Part shown: positions 51,788 through 61,223 of the stretch, in pieces
How the letters are laid out: each line of letters opens with the position of its first letter
Numbering within the stretch: the first letter of the stretch is position 1
Assembly: GCA_041392805.1 (NCBI GenBank)
Contig: JAWKLJ010000001.1
Location: 5,144,501-5,208,500 of the forward strand
DNA length: 64,000 bases
Reading direction: 5' to 3'
From: Saprospiraceae bacterium
GTDB lineage: Bacteria; Bacteroidota; Bacteroidia; Chitinophagales; Saprospiraceae
Position numbers and translations under genes: made by a program
Notes under the pieces: generated by a model
Told to the model about the DNA's origin: nothing
Database searches by the model: none
Seen by the model: the letters and a program-made list of their open reading frames with translations, nothing else

Positions 51788-54700
51788 CTACACCCATTCC
51801 TTCCACTTCTCCATACTTGGCGGATTCTCAAAATAATTGAGGTGATGCCCAGGCACGATAGTAGCGTTGTTTTCTATATCCAGCCCTTTAATTTTTTTGA
51901 TATCCGCTGTGCCCACGGCAATGTCATTAGGAAGATCAAAATAGACGACCCTGCCAACACCTAGCTCGATTTTTTCCACCAACCGTGTAAACCAACCTCC
52001 ACTTGATTGGTAGTTGCTAATGTCTCCAGCTACCACAAAATAGGTGGTGTGTTGGGGTATTTCGTTTTCTGCCAATCCTTTAATGAAATCGGAGTCGGGG
52101 CTCATCATCATTAAGGTATTGAGGATTTGCGGGGATTCGATTTCATCCAACTTAGCCAATTTGATGACATATTCTAAAATGACTTTCACATAACCAGGGA
52201 GTAGGTTGAGCGCCAATCCCAAGGCAAGTTTATACCATGCTTTGGCCTTGTCTCTTACGAGTTCCTTGTATTTTTCAGGGAGATACTGGTCTATAAGCCC
52301 AGGCACTAGGCCAAACCGAGAGCCGCCATTGGGCGTGCCAAACATGAGGAGCTTTTGTACGGATCCATCATCCTGGCGGATGTTTTCAATCATATGGCGA
52401 CTCACCAGCCCTCCCATGGAGTGTGCTACAATGTGAAGCTCCTTTTTGTGGCCGGTCCCTAAACCTACATCAACAAGGTCTTGGTGTAGTTTATCGGCAA
52501 TCACATCAATATCCGTATCGAGGTTTTCAAAATCATAGGTCAAAACCAGGTCAAATGCCTTTTCCTTTACGGCAAATTCGGCCTGGTCCGCCATGAATTT
52601 GGTGTCGCCGATAATGCCATGTACAAGCAATAAGATCTTATTGGCAGCGGCTACTTTATCTTTTAAATTAGTCGTCTTTCGCCGGTTCTTGGAGACGCTA
52701 TAGTCTACCCAGCGCAATTTGAATACGTCGAATCTATCCTTGAATACCGTTTTCAAGAGAACAAATTTCAAGGCGCGGCCCACGCTACGGCGGCCATCAT
52801 CTACCTGAGCGGGTAGGTGGTCAATAGAAATCATAGGGCGACCATCAGGCGTCTCCTTGACTTCGCCAAAGGGCAAAATGAACTCGCCATCAAAGGTAAC
52901 AGGGATCATCATTTCCCCTGGCTGCATCTTATCCTCCAATTCGATTTGCAAGGGTTGTGACATGAGTTGATCTTCGCCCTGGATGTCATTCAATTCAATG
53001 ATGCACTTATCACCACCACCTCGGGTTTGGGCAAAGTCCATGATCTCAAGGTCGCTATCGGCTAATAACTCGGGCAGGCGATTGATCGGATCGGTACTGC
53101 GGGTGTGAGCATAGATGCTACCGAAACTGAGTTTCGCTTTTAAGGTGTCGTTTTTTTGGAAAGTAAGGCCATTGATCTTGCTTTCTTGTTTGCCCACCTC
53201 TTTTTCATTACCGGAAACGGTAATAATGAAAGTTTTGGTAAACCAGTCGTCTTTTTTGGCTGCATTCACTTCTTTGCCACCGCCTCCGATTCCCTTCTCT
53301 TCTCCGTCAGATCTTTTTACCTCCTGAATTTCTCCTAACACTAATTCTTCTAGCGTAAAACTAGCAGGGTTTATTTCGGTCGTACTTACAATGACTTTAA
53401 GGACATCGATTTCCTTGGATAAACCGGTTGTAAGGGTGAAAGTGTTTTCCAGTAGTTCAACTTTTCCAGATTGCCCATTTATCCATTCACTATGGTAAAC
53501 CGAAACATTATATGATCTCGACATACCTAGTAGCATCACAAATAAATCATCTCTGCCTTTATTGTCTATACTCAACAAAAAGGGCACACTTTCCCAATCT
53601 TCGCCATTCGAAGCTTTGTTTACATCCACGGTTACGGCGGTCATATCAGAAGGGATGGCATGCATCTCCCCATTTTCTTGTTCTAGCTCAAGCTTGATCT
53701 CGATTTTGGCTTCCTTCAAGGTTTTAGCCCTTTGCTCCAAACGTTTATAGCGTTCCCATTTTTCGACATGCTCAATAAAGGGTACTATTTTTTCAAAACA
53801 CAAGGACAAATCATTGGATTTGAACCCTTGCACAATCAGATTGGAAGGAACGTGGAAAAGACGTAGCACTTCATCCTTTATCTCTAAGGCATAATCCATA
53901 CCCTCTTCTACATCTACCAATTGAAAATACGGTGATTTTACCGTTTTATTTAGGGTTAATAGTTCTTTCTTTTTCCCTTTGGGTCCAACCAATCCAATTA
54001 GGATAGCCATCGACTTTGGCAAGCCTACGATTTCCGCCTCATAGGTTTCCGCCTGACTTGCACCTGGTGCCAGTAGGGAGCTTTCTTCTATGCCAATGCT
54101 CAGTATTTCTGCATCTAAACCCGGCTGTTTTTTATCATTTTTGGGAAATAGTTTGATCTGGATATGGGCAATGTCATCGGCTTCGGTTGGCAACAAACCG
54201 TGGACCTGACCCAATTTTAATTTTAAACCACGGTCCCAAACCACGGCGTAGCGATTGGGATTAATGGTATGGTCGGCTAGGAAACCCAGGTTGGCGTTAA
54301 AGCCAAAGAGCGGATCAATTCGTGGCGTCTGTTCTTTTCGATCTTTGATAACCGACACCCGAATTTGGGTATACAATTCATTATAAGAAATCTGGCCATT
54401 ATTCTTTTCGATAACATCCAACAAATGGGTAGAAAAAAGGCCCCTTCGCTGATCGCTATTGTCCATGATTTTTTCGAGCGCCTTTTGGTTTCTGCTACAA
54501 GCCGACATCAAAATATGCGGCGTTGCAGGCACTTTTACCTTGCCTTCGGCTTTCTGTTCAATGTAAAAGTTATCCCCCTTTAGTAAGTAGGAGTTGAGGG
54601 GGCGTTTGTAAATACCCGATTCCCCACTGCGAGCAGGTTCCTGCCGGCTCATATCTTCCTCCGTATTCCTGGTGATAGAGCCCGAATGACAGCTATCCAA

Positions 54701-55123
54701 TATCAATACCTTTTGGGCGCCGGGATGGAGTCTGGATATTAAAACACCCAGTTCTTTATCGGCCAGATCCTGGTGGCCGGGGAGTCGGCTATCATGGCAC
54801 ACAAGGGTCTCATTCTGGTTTTGGGAATCGTAGGTCTCAAACTCGGGTGAGGTATTCTCAAAAGAGCCATGTCCGCTATAATAAAACAGGGCAATATCTC
54901 CCTCTCCAGCTTGGCTTAAATGGCGGTCAAACGTTTTTAAAAGCTGTTCACGTGTCGCCTTTTCGTTTAGCACCTGCAAGATAGCCGGCTTTAGATGGGC
55001 ATAGTGTTTTTTCAGGAAGGCGTCCATGGCATTTACATCATTGACGCATCCTTTCAAATTTCTAACACTAGTTTGGGGATGGTATTCATTGATACCAACT
55101 AATAAGGCATATAATTTTGCCAT
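51788..55123 (-). CDS. Caspase-like peptidase fused to alpha/beta hydrolase
   Basis: A 1111-residue protein with no signal peptide. Residues 1-~285 form a caspase/metacaspase domain with the catalytic dyad His85 in YYSGHG and Cys145 in LDSCHSG, and the start MAKLYALLVGINEYHP. The central ~500 residues are mostly beta-rich and unrecognised, with a glycine-rich spot (GIGGGGKE) and a charged coiled segment near 460-480. Residues ~820-1090 are an alpha/beta hydrolase: oxyanion-side LLVHGIIGD, nucleophile elbow AHSMGG (Ser902), FGTPNGG. Prokaryotic caspases often sit at the head of stress or immune proteins and are fused to an effector. A lipase or esterase effector activated by cleavage is an attractive but untested idea. 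A perfect 18-bp palindrome lies 36 bp before the ATG. Confidence 0.85.
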   Translation of the reverse strand: MAKLYALLVGINEYHPQTSVRNLKGCVNDVNAMDAFLKKHYAHLKPAILQVLNEKATREQLLKTFDRHLSQAGEGDIALFYYSGHGSFENTSPEFETYDSQNQNETLVCHDSRLPGHQDLADKELGVLISRLHPGAQKVLILDSCHSGSITRNTEEDMSRQEPARSGESGIYKRPLNSYLLKGDNFYIEQKAEGKVKVPATPHILMSACSRNQKALEKIMDNSDQRRGLFSTHLLDVIEKNNGQISYNELYTQIRVSVIKDRKEQTPRIDPLFGFNANLGFLADHTINPNRYAVVWDRGLKLKLGQVHGLLPTEADDIAHIQIKLFPKNDKKQPGLDAEILSIGIEESSLLAPGASQAETYEAEIVGLPKSMAILIGLVGPKGKKKELLTLNKTVKSPYFQLVDVEEGMDYALEIKDEVLRLFHVPSNLIVQGFKSNDLSLCFEKIVPFIEHVEKWERYKRLEQRAKTLKEAKIEIKLELEQENGEMHAIPSDMTAVTVDVNKASNGEDWESVPFLLSIDNKGRDDLFVMLLGMSRSYNVSVYHSEWINGQSGKVELLENTFTLTTGLSKEIDVLKVIVSTTEINPASFTLEELVLGEIQEVKRSDGEEKGIGGGGKEVNAAKKDDWFTKTFIITVSGNEKEVGKQESKINGLTFQKNDTLKAKLSFGSIYAHTRSTDPINRLPELLADSDLEIMDFAQTRGGGDKCIIELNDIQGEDQLMSQPLQIELEDKMQPGEMMIPVTFDGEFILPFGEVKETPDGRPMISIDHLPAQVDDGRRSVGRALKFVLLKTVFKDRFDVFKLRWVDYSVSKNRRKTTNLKDKVAAANKILLLVHGIIGDTKFMADQAEFAVKEKAFDLVLTYDFENLDTDIDVIADKLHQDLVDVGLGTGHKKELHIVAHSMGGLVSRHMIENIRQDDGSVQKLLMFGTPNGGSRFGLVPGLIDQYLPEKYKELVRDKAKAWYKLALGLALNLLPGYVKVILEYVIKLAKLDEIESPQILNTLMMMSPDSDFIKGLAENEIPQHTTYFVVAGDISNYQSSGGWFTRLVEKIELGVGRVVYFDLPNDIAVGTADIKKIKGLDIENNATIVPGHHLNYFENPPSMEKWKEWV

Positions 55124-55159
55124 AGGGTTGAAGGTTTATAATATGATTACGAAGCAAAC

Positions 55160-55177
55160 ACATTGAAGCTTCAATGT
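55160..55177. promoter_or_regulatory. Perfect 18-bp palindrome upstream of the caspase-hydrolase gene
   Basis: ACATTGAAGCTTCAATGT is fully symmetric without a spacer and is centred about 45 bp before the start codon. This is a good candidate repressor or activator site. No regulator gene is adjacent. Confidence 0.5.
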
Positions 55178-55179
55178 AA

Positions 55180-55509
55180 GTGATTTATCAACTTATTCAA
55201 AATAAATGTAGGCTTTATAATGGAACCCTAAAGGAGTCCGCTGCAATTAGAGGTCATATCCACGATCGCATTGATCTTACCATAAAAGGAAATCTAGTCA
55301 CCGTTAACAGCAATATGTTAGAAGCACAGCAAACCCAGAAATATCGAAACCTCCTGAAAAATATGGTTTTGAAATACCTGTTGATGCACAATGGTGCTAC
55401 CAAAAAGATGGCAACAGCACATCGATTGGAACCTATGAAAAAAGGGAAGATTAGGCTTGATAATTATTGCAATCCTGCATTAATAGGCTTAGCTTTGCAC
55501 TTTTTTTAG
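55180..55509 (+). CDS. Uncertain small open frame
   Basis: A 109-codon frame with a GTG start, ending 39 bp before the ABC-F gene. No family is recognised and the sequence has no signal peptide or helix pattern I can name. Its position in an otherwise empty 425-bp gap and its length are the only support. An ATG start would shorten it to about 64 residues. It may well be spurious. Confidence 0.25.
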   Translation: MIYQLIQNKCRLYNGTLKESAAIRGHIHDRIDLTIKGNLVTVNSNMLEAQQTQKYRNLLKNMVLKYLLMHNGATKKMATAHRLEPMKKGKIRLDNYCNPALIGLALHFF

Positions 55510-55548
55510 AGGGCTTTAATTATTGAAAGCCCTTCTCAAGCCATCAAG

Positions 55549-57183
55549 ATGATCACAGTAGACAATGTAGGCCTGCAATACGGCAAAAGAGTATTATTTG
55601 ATGAGGTAAATTTAAAGTTCACCCTTGGCAACTGTTACGGGGTAATTGGTGCCAATGGTGCTGGAAAATCTACCTTTTTGAAGATTTTATCCGATGAAAT
55701 CTCTCCCAATCGGGGGAGTGTCAGTATTGAGCCTGGCAATCGGATGGCTGTGCTTAAGCAAAACCACTTTGAGTTTGAAGAAGAAGAGGTTTTGAATACG
55801 GTGATCATGGGTTATAAGGAGATGTATAACATCATGGTGGAGAAAAACGCCATCTATATGGATCCCGACGCGACGGAAGCAGATGGTTTGCGTGCTGCCG
55901 AGCTGGAAAACACCTTTGGTGAAATGGGCGGCTGGAATGCCGAAAGTGATGCGGCGGAGTTGTTGAGCAATATGGGAATCAAGGAAGATTTGCATTATAA
56001 GCAGATGAAGGAATTGAGTGGTCCACAAAAGGTGAAGGTCCTTTTGGCGCAGGCCTTGTTTGGTAACCCTGACTTGTTGTTGCTTGATGAGCCTACGAAC
56101 GATTTGGACGCTGAAACCGTGACTTGGTTAGCCGACTTTTTGGCTGACTTCAAAAATACGGTTATCGTAGTGTCTCACGATCGTTATTTCCTGGATATGG
56201 TTTGTACCCATGTGGTAGATATTGATTTCAATCGCATTAGAATCTTTACAGGTAACTATACTTTTTGGTACGAGTCCAGTCAATTGATGACGCAACAAAT
56301 GGCCAATAAGAATAAGAAGACAGAGCAAAAGCGTAAAGAAATGATGGAATTTATCCAACGCTTCAGCGCCAATGCCTCTAAATCCCGACAAGCCACCAGC
56401 CGGAAAAAGGCCCTGGAAAAACTAAATATGGAGGATATTCAACCCTCCAGTCGAAAATATCCTTTCATCAGCTTTCAACCAGATCGCGAGCCAGGAGACC
56501 AAATCCTGCGTGTTCAGAACCTGAGTTATACCAATGCAGCAGGAGAACGCCTTTTTGGAAAGGTAAGCTTCACCATGAATCATGGGGAAAAAATTGCCCT
56601 GCTTAGCCGAAAAAGTGCGGCCATGTCGGCCTTTTTTGACGTGGTTGCGGGTAAAACAAAACCTGACACGGGTACCATAGAATTCGGTCAGACCATGACC
56701 TTTGATTACCTGCCCAACGAAAACAACGAATATTTTTCTAATGATAACGATCTGGAACTAATTGATTGGCTTCGCCAATTCTCTGAGGAAAAAGACGAGC
56801 AATTCATTCGCGGGTTCCTCGGGCGTATGTTATTCTCCGGCGAAGAAGTCTACAAAAAATCCAGTGTGCTTTCTGGAGGTGAAAAAGTGCGCTGTATGTT
56901 ATCAAAAATCATGCTCAATCACCCCAATTTCCTCCTTCTTGACGAACCGACCAATCACCTTGACCTGGAATCCATCACGGCCCTCAACAACGCCCTTAGA
57001 GATTTCAAAGGCAACATGATCTTTACCTCACATGACCATCAGCTGGTGCAGACGGTCGCTAACCGCATCATCGAAATTACGCCCAATGGCATTATCGATC
57101 GCCTCATGAGCTTCGAAGAATACTTGGTGTCGGATGTCGTGAAGGAACAAAGAGCGGCTTTATATGAAGGGGTAGAAGTGTAG
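55549..57183 (+). CDS. ABC-F family ATPase, YbiT/EttA-like
   Basis: A 544-residue soluble protein with two ATPase halves, of the ABC-F class that acts on ribosomes. Half one: Walker A GANGAGKST (about 36-44), LLLLDEPTNDLD and the switch HDRYFLD; its signature reads LSGPQKV instead of LSGGQ. The linker is charged (NKNKKTEQKRKEMMEF). Half two: signature LSGGEKV and LLLDEPTNHLD are intact, but the Walker A is replaced by LLSRKSAAMSAFFDV, lacking the GKS/T lysine. As I recall, this loss is shared by Bacteroidota members of the subgroup, so it is likely a clade trait, with ATP turnover in half one. Translation-quality control or antibiotic protection are both possible. Confidence 0.9.
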   Translation: MITVDNVGLQYGKRVLFDEVNLKFTLGNCYGVIGANGAGKSTFLKILSDEISPNRGSVSIEPGNRMAVLKQNHFEFEEEEVLNTVIMGYKEMYNIMVEKNAIYMDPDATEADGLRAAELENTFGEMGGWNAESDAAELLSNMGIKEDLHYKQMKELSGPQKVKVLLAQALFGNPDLLLLDEPTNDLDAETVTWLADFLADFKNTVIVVSHDRYFLDMVCTHVVDIDFNRIRIFTGNYTFWYESSQLMTQQMANKNKKTEQKRKEMMEFIQRFSANASKSRQATSRKKALEKLNMEDIQPSSRKYPFISFQPDREPGDQILRVQNLSYTNAAGERLFGKVSFTMNHGEKIALLSRKSAAMSAFFDVVAGKTKPDTGTIEFGQTMTFDYLPNENNEYFSNDNDLELIDWLRQFSEEKDEQFIRGFLGRMLFSGEEVYKKSSVLSGGEKVRCMLSKIMLNHPNFLLLDEPTNHLDLESITALNNALRDFKGNMIFTSHDHQLVQTVANRIIEITPNGIIDRLMSFEEYLVSDVVKEQRAALYEGVEV

Positions 57184-57188
57184 AAGCC

Positions 57189-57242
57189 GCAGACATCGGA
57201 AGTTTAGCTAGGTATTCCGCAAGTAAACTTCTGATGTCTCGC
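57189..57242. repeat. Hairpin repeat, copy 1, between convergent genes
   Basis: The arms GCAGACATCGGAAGTTTA and TAAACTTCTGATGTCTCGC pair with one mismatch and one bulge. It occupies almost the whole 73-bp gap between the convergent ABC-F and antiporter genes. The same arm, GACATCAGAAGTTTA, recurs at 63003-63060. Confidence 0.7.
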
Positions 57243-57256
57243 TCGGTTACAGCAGC

Positions 57257-58504
57257 TTAATCTTTTCCAAACTTTTTCACCATCCGCTCCACGGTAAGTC
57301 CCTGCACTACGATGGAGAAGACAACGACAATATAAGTCATCGCTACAATTTGATCTCTGGGCATGGTTGCCAGTAGCGAAAGGGCGAGTGCAATAGAGAT
57401 TCCTCCACGTAAACCACCCCATGTCATGATAAGATTCGTTTTGGGAATAAATTCTAGTCGTTTTTTAAATAGCGCAATTGGCCCTGAAAGGGACAGGTAG
57501 CGCGAAAGCAGTACAATTGGAATGGCCAGGAGCCCCGCCACGAAATACGACCGCTCAAAATTAATCAAAACAATTTCCAAACCGATCATTACAAAGAGGA
57601 GGGCGTTGAACAAAATGTCCATTAGCTCCCAAAATTTATCGACATAGACTTCTGTTGTTTCAGACATGGAAGAGGTGCGAAAACGCTCATTACCCACCAT
57701 CAAACCCGCCACTACCATGGCTAGCGGCCCAGAAAAATGCAACTCACTTGCTAACAGATAGCCTCCCATTACAATGGCCAAACTAATTAAGACCTCCACT
57801 TCATAATGATCTATGGAGCGCATCAATCGATAGGCGATCCATCCAAGGCCTAGGCCAAGTAGAATTCCTCCACCTACTTCTTCCAGAAAAACGAATGCTA
57901 CTTCACCTAGATGAATCTCTCCGCTCCCTGCTTGCGCCAATTGGAAGATCGTTAGGAAAACGACGACACCGATACCGTCATTGAACAAACTTTCGCCGAC
58001 AATTTTGATTTCTAATTTTTTAGGTACGCCTGCTTTTTTTAAAATCCCCAATACCGCAATCGGATCTGTAGGGGAGATCAAGGCGCCAAATAAAAGACAA
58101 TGGATAAAGGCCATTGGCAGGCCAATCAAAGGCAACACCAGATACATCAAACCGCCTACCAAAAAAGTGGACGCCAAGACACCCAGCGTAGCAAATAGGA
58201 TAATCGGCCAACGTTGCTGCTTGAGTTGTTCAAAATCGACGTGCAAAGCCCCTGCAAAGAGCAGAAAACTCAGCATTCCCTCCATTAGTACCCTTTCAAA
58301 ATCGATTTCGCTAATAAGTGCTTGTTCTAATTGAAGTATAGCTGGATTAACCTGCCCCACAATCAAAACAAGCAATGAAAATAAAATAGAGATCAACATC
58401 ATCCCAATCGTAATGGGCAATTTGATGAAGCGTACGTTGAGATAACCAGAGATGGCAGATAATACCATTAAAATAGAAAGAATGCCAAAAAGACTCATAG
58501 TCAT
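57257..58504 (-). CDS. Na+/H+ antiporter, CPA1 type
   Basis: A 415-residue integral membrane antiporter with about 12 helices, of the monovalent cation:proton antiporter-1 group (NhaP-like), which exports Na+ or K+ in exchange for protons. The ion-binding region GESLFNDGIGVVVFLTIF contains the family's ND pair, and SPTDPIAVL precedes it as expected. Length fits a member without a cytosolic tail. The ATG at 58504 is clear. It is convergent with the ABC-F gene across a hairpin repeat and is transcribed alone. Confidence 0.93.
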   Translation of the reverse strand: MTMSLFGILSILMVLSAISGYLNVRFIKLPITIGMMLISILFSLLVLIVGQVNPAILQLEQALISEIDFERVLMEGMLSFLLFAGALHVDFEQLKQQRWPIILFATLGVLASTFLVGGLMYLVLPLIGLPMAFIHCLLFGALISPTDPIAVLGILKKAGVPKKLEIKIVGESLFNDGIGVVVFLTIFQLAQAGSGEIHLGEVAFVFLEEVGGGILLGLGLGWIAYRLMRSIDHYEVEVLISLAIVMGGYLLASELHFSGPLAMVVAGLMVGNERFRTSSMSETTEVYVDKFWELMDILFNALLFVMIGLEIVLINFERSYFVAGLLAIPIVLLSRYLSLSGPIALFKKRLEFIPKTNLIMTWGGLRGGISIALALSLLATMPRDQIVAMTYIVVVFSIVVQGLTVERMVKKFGKD

Positions 58505-58538
58505 TTACTTTGGCACGAATATAAGGAATTTCTAAATT

Positions 58539-58680
58539 GGAAGGGAAAAGCGGAAATGCCATGTCAGACAGTGTTTGGAAAATTTCCCCCTTCCGACTTC
58601 CCTTTTCCGCCTTCCGCCTTCCGACTTCCGCCTTTCCGACTTCCCCTTCGTCTATCATCTTGCTGTCTCATCCAAGCAGG
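58539..58680. repeat. Pyrimidine-rich repeat, TTCCGACTTCC family
   Basis: Several copies of TTCCG(A/C)CTTCC-like units run from 58590 to 58650, facing a purine-rich GGAAGGGAAAAGCGGAAA block at 58540. The unit is the reverse of the GGAAGTCGGAA core found at 33636-33782 and 34516-34593. The flanking AGACAG and CTGTCT can pair. Situated between two minus-strand genes. Confidence 0.55.
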
Positions 58681-58690
58681 GAGAGTAGCC

Positions 58691-60241
58691 TTATACTTCC
58701 AAGGATTTTTCACTATACACCAACTTTCCTAAGCCAAAACGATCTGAAAAGTTGTTGCTAAACGTGCCATTGGGATTAAGTTCATGAAAAACCGCTTCCC
58801 ATTCCGCCAGTTGGGTATAATGTTGCTTTAGCAATTTTTGTTTACCCTCGAAGCGGTTGTTGACTTTTCCCCAATGTGGAACGCCTCCATTTTGGATGAA
58901 AATATCTTGGTAGGCATCCAAAATAGCATTTGCGCCTTTGGTGCCCAACAGCACAGGGGTATCGACGTAGCAGACATCTCGCCCAGATTCGGGGGTCAAA
59001 GAAGCCGTGGACGCTTTGACGAAACGAAGGCCCATCGGGCTGGTTTGAAACAATTGACTGGCTTCGGCCAATGCCTTGGCTTTTGCCATTACTTGTTCAA
59101 CCGAGTGGATAAAACCTTTGGTATTGGTTTGAACATCGAAGGCGTATTCGGCATCGAAGGCTTTCAGCTTGATGTATTCTGCGCCTGCATACATCACTTT
59201 ATGGCCTTTATTGATAAACACCTTATCGTTTAATAACTTAAGCGAACGTTCAATCAAACCAGGCATTTGTCCCGGAAAACGTGCATTTAACACCCTTGTT
59301 CCACGGTAAAAGAGATAAGAGAACGGGAAAACACCTCCCAAGGTAATGCTCACTAGGTTTCGGAATCGTTCATTCCAGCTACGGTGTTTTTGGGGTTCAG
59401 CCACCTCTCTATGTCGGTTGATTAAGCAGGAATGCGTCCCGTCTTTGTTGGGATAAGGGTTGACCAGGATGCTAAGGGCCCTAATGGGGTTTCCTTCGCT
59501 ATCTGTGCGGAGGAAATGAGCTAAATCATTTTCTAATTTGGGTTTTAGGGCCGACCAGGTGGTCAGCTCTTTACTTTCCTCCAGCCAGTACATCGGTTTT
59601 AACTCGACGACATAGGCATAAATGATTCCGAGACATCCCAGACTTACCAGGGCCGCATTAAACCATTTATCATCCTGAACCAATTTAATACCAGGCTCAT
59701 TGTATTTCTCCGGATCGAAAAGACCAGCAGATGGCTCGATCCTATAAATGGTCCCCCCTTTAGCGACGATGACGATAGAGCGAACCATGCCCGACATGGC
59801 AGGCAGATCTATCCCCGTGCCGTGGGTGCCAGTAGAAATGGCGCCAGCCAAGGTTTGTTCATCCACTGCACCCATGTTTTCTACACATAAGCCGCGCACA
59901 TCCATTTGTTTATTGAAATCTTGCAGCTTGATGCCAGCTTCTACATAAACGAGGTTTTTGTGTCGAAACCTTTGGTCCGGCGAGAGCCAGGAGGGCGGAA
60001 TCGTGATCTGCCGATTCAATTTTTTAGGGTTGACCAAATAGCCATTGGTGAGGGCTACATCGGAAAAGGAATGGCCGCTACCAACAGCTCTTACGCGAAT
60101 ACCTTTGGCTTCTGCTTCGAGAACGATGTCTTGTAAGTCTTTCAGGTTTTCCGGTTCAAAATACTTTTGAGGTTGGGCACTAAATCTTTTCGTCGTATTG
60201 TGCCAGGTAAACCTTGTTTTAATTTTCATTTTGGTTTTCAT
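58691..60241 (-). CDS. D-arabinono-1,4-lactone oxidase-type FAD oxidoreductase
   Basis: A 516-residue cytosolic flavoprotein of the aldonolactone oxidase/VAO family. The FAD domain (about residues 25-210) contains GSGHSFS (54-60), whose His usually binds FAD covalently, and STGTHGTG further on. The C-terminal substrate domain ends with the conserved GGVPHWGKVNN, typical of D-arabinono- and L-gulono-lactone oxidases. It oxidises sugar lactones or related polyols with oxygen. The length is close to the family norm. An internal ATG six codons on is an alternative start. No pathway partner is adjacent, though a sugar lactonase pair occurs elsewhere in the window (40135-41783). Confidence 0.9.
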   Translation of the reverse strand: MKTKMKIKTRFTWHNTTKRFSAQPQKYFEPENLKDLQDIVLEAEAKGIRVRAVGSGHSFSDVALTNGYLVNPKKLNRQITIPPSWLSPDQRFRHKNLVYVEAGIKLQDFNKQMDVRGLCVENMGAVDEQTLAGAISTGTHGTGIDLPAMSGMVRSIVIVAKGGTIYRIEPSAGLFDPEKYNEPGIKLVQDDKWFNAALVSLGCLGIIYAYVVELKPMYWLEESKELTTWSALKPKLENDLAHFLRTDSEGNPIRALSILVNPYPNKDGTHSCLINRHREVAEPQKHRSWNERFRNLVSITLGGVFPFSYLFYRGTRVLNARFPGQMPGLIERSLKLLNDKVFINKGHKVMYAGAEYIKLKAFDAEYAFDVQTNTKGFIHSVEQVMAKAKALAEASQLFQTSPMGLRFVKASTASLTPESGRDVCYVDTPVLLGTKGANAILDAYQDIFIQNGGVPHWGKVNNRFEGKQKLLKQHYTQLAEWEAVFHELNPNGTFSNNFSDRFGLGKLVYSEKSLEV

Positions 60242-60573
60242 ATCATTTAGGGGTTATGTTTAAGCATTTATTCCATTATATGCTCAAGTGTTACAGTTGG
60301 TATGTTTTTAGACGGCCTGCCAAGCCTACAAGCAGACAATTGGGTTTAATATTACGTTAGGAATAAGTTGCAAATTTCGAGCTTTGGCTTTTTAATTTAA
60401 ATCCCCAGAAATGGGGATAATGACTACTTATTTCACGGTGAAGGAAGTTCAATGGCAATATCAATGCCACCTGTGTCGCCGCGTCGCTGGCGTCCTTAGC
60501 CGCTGGTTTTCGAGCTCCAGCTCGTGAACCTGTCACTTCTTTGACGGCCTGTAGCTGCAGCTACATCGCTGCG

Positions 60574-61195
60574 CTTTCAATGGCAATATCAAAATCAATG
60601 ACAATGGCAATATCAAGATCAATGGCAATATCAAAATCAATGGCAATATCAACCTCTAGCCAAACCTCCATTACCTCCACCCCTCCAATAACTCCGCGTC
60701 CAAAAATAACTCCGCTACGGGCTTTTTACGCCTTTTCTACCGATGGTGAATCCCGATGGGATTGGGGGGACTGGGACGGGGATTTCAATGGCAATGGCAA
60801 TATCAAAATCAATGACAATATCAATGTGTCTCCTGTGTCGCTGGGGCTTGTCCCAAACCCTCCACGTCCCCCCCCAAAAAAACCTCCAGCCAAACCTCCA
60901 TTACCTCCACCCTCCAATACCTCCGCGTCCAAAAAAACATCGCCGCTACGGGCTTTTTACGCCTTTTCTACCGATGGTGAATCCCGATGGGATTGGGGGG
61001 ACTGGGACGGGGGATTTCATTGACAATGTCAATATCAAAATCAATGACAATATCAATGTCTTCTGTGTCACTGGGGCTTGTCCCAAACCCTCCACGTCCC
61101 CCCAAAAAAACCTCTAGCCAAACCTCCATTACCTCCACCCCTCCAATACCTCCGCGTCCCAAAATAACTCCACGTCCCAAAAATGCTTTGACATA
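60574..61195. repeat. Tandem ~229-bp repeat with short internal repeats
   Basis: Units start at 60653, 60883 and 61111 (spacing 230 and 228 bp), beginning CCTCTAGCCAAACCTCC; two are complete and the third stops near 61195. Each holds a pyrimidine-rich part (TCCAATACCTCCGCGTCC), an identical block GATGGTGAATCCCGATGGGA, and a variable number of TCAATGGCAATATCAAAA microrepeats, which also run alone at 60574-60652. It lies between two minus-strand genes, in the gene-free interval 60242-61223. No CRISPR features: no unique spacers. Confidence 0.85.
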
Positions 61196-61223
61196 CCTTG
61201 GTGAAGCTCGGAATGAATAAATT

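Noticed and set aside
60574..60652. Possible CRISPR-like array of TCAATGGCAATATC units
   Set aside because: Units are contiguous or separated by repeats, without unique spacers, and there are no cas genes.
60541..61023. 160-codon frame with repeated LRAFYAFSTDGESRW units
   Set aside because: It simply translates the 229-bp tandem DNA repeat; the low-complexity product and other open frames in the same repeat argue against coding.
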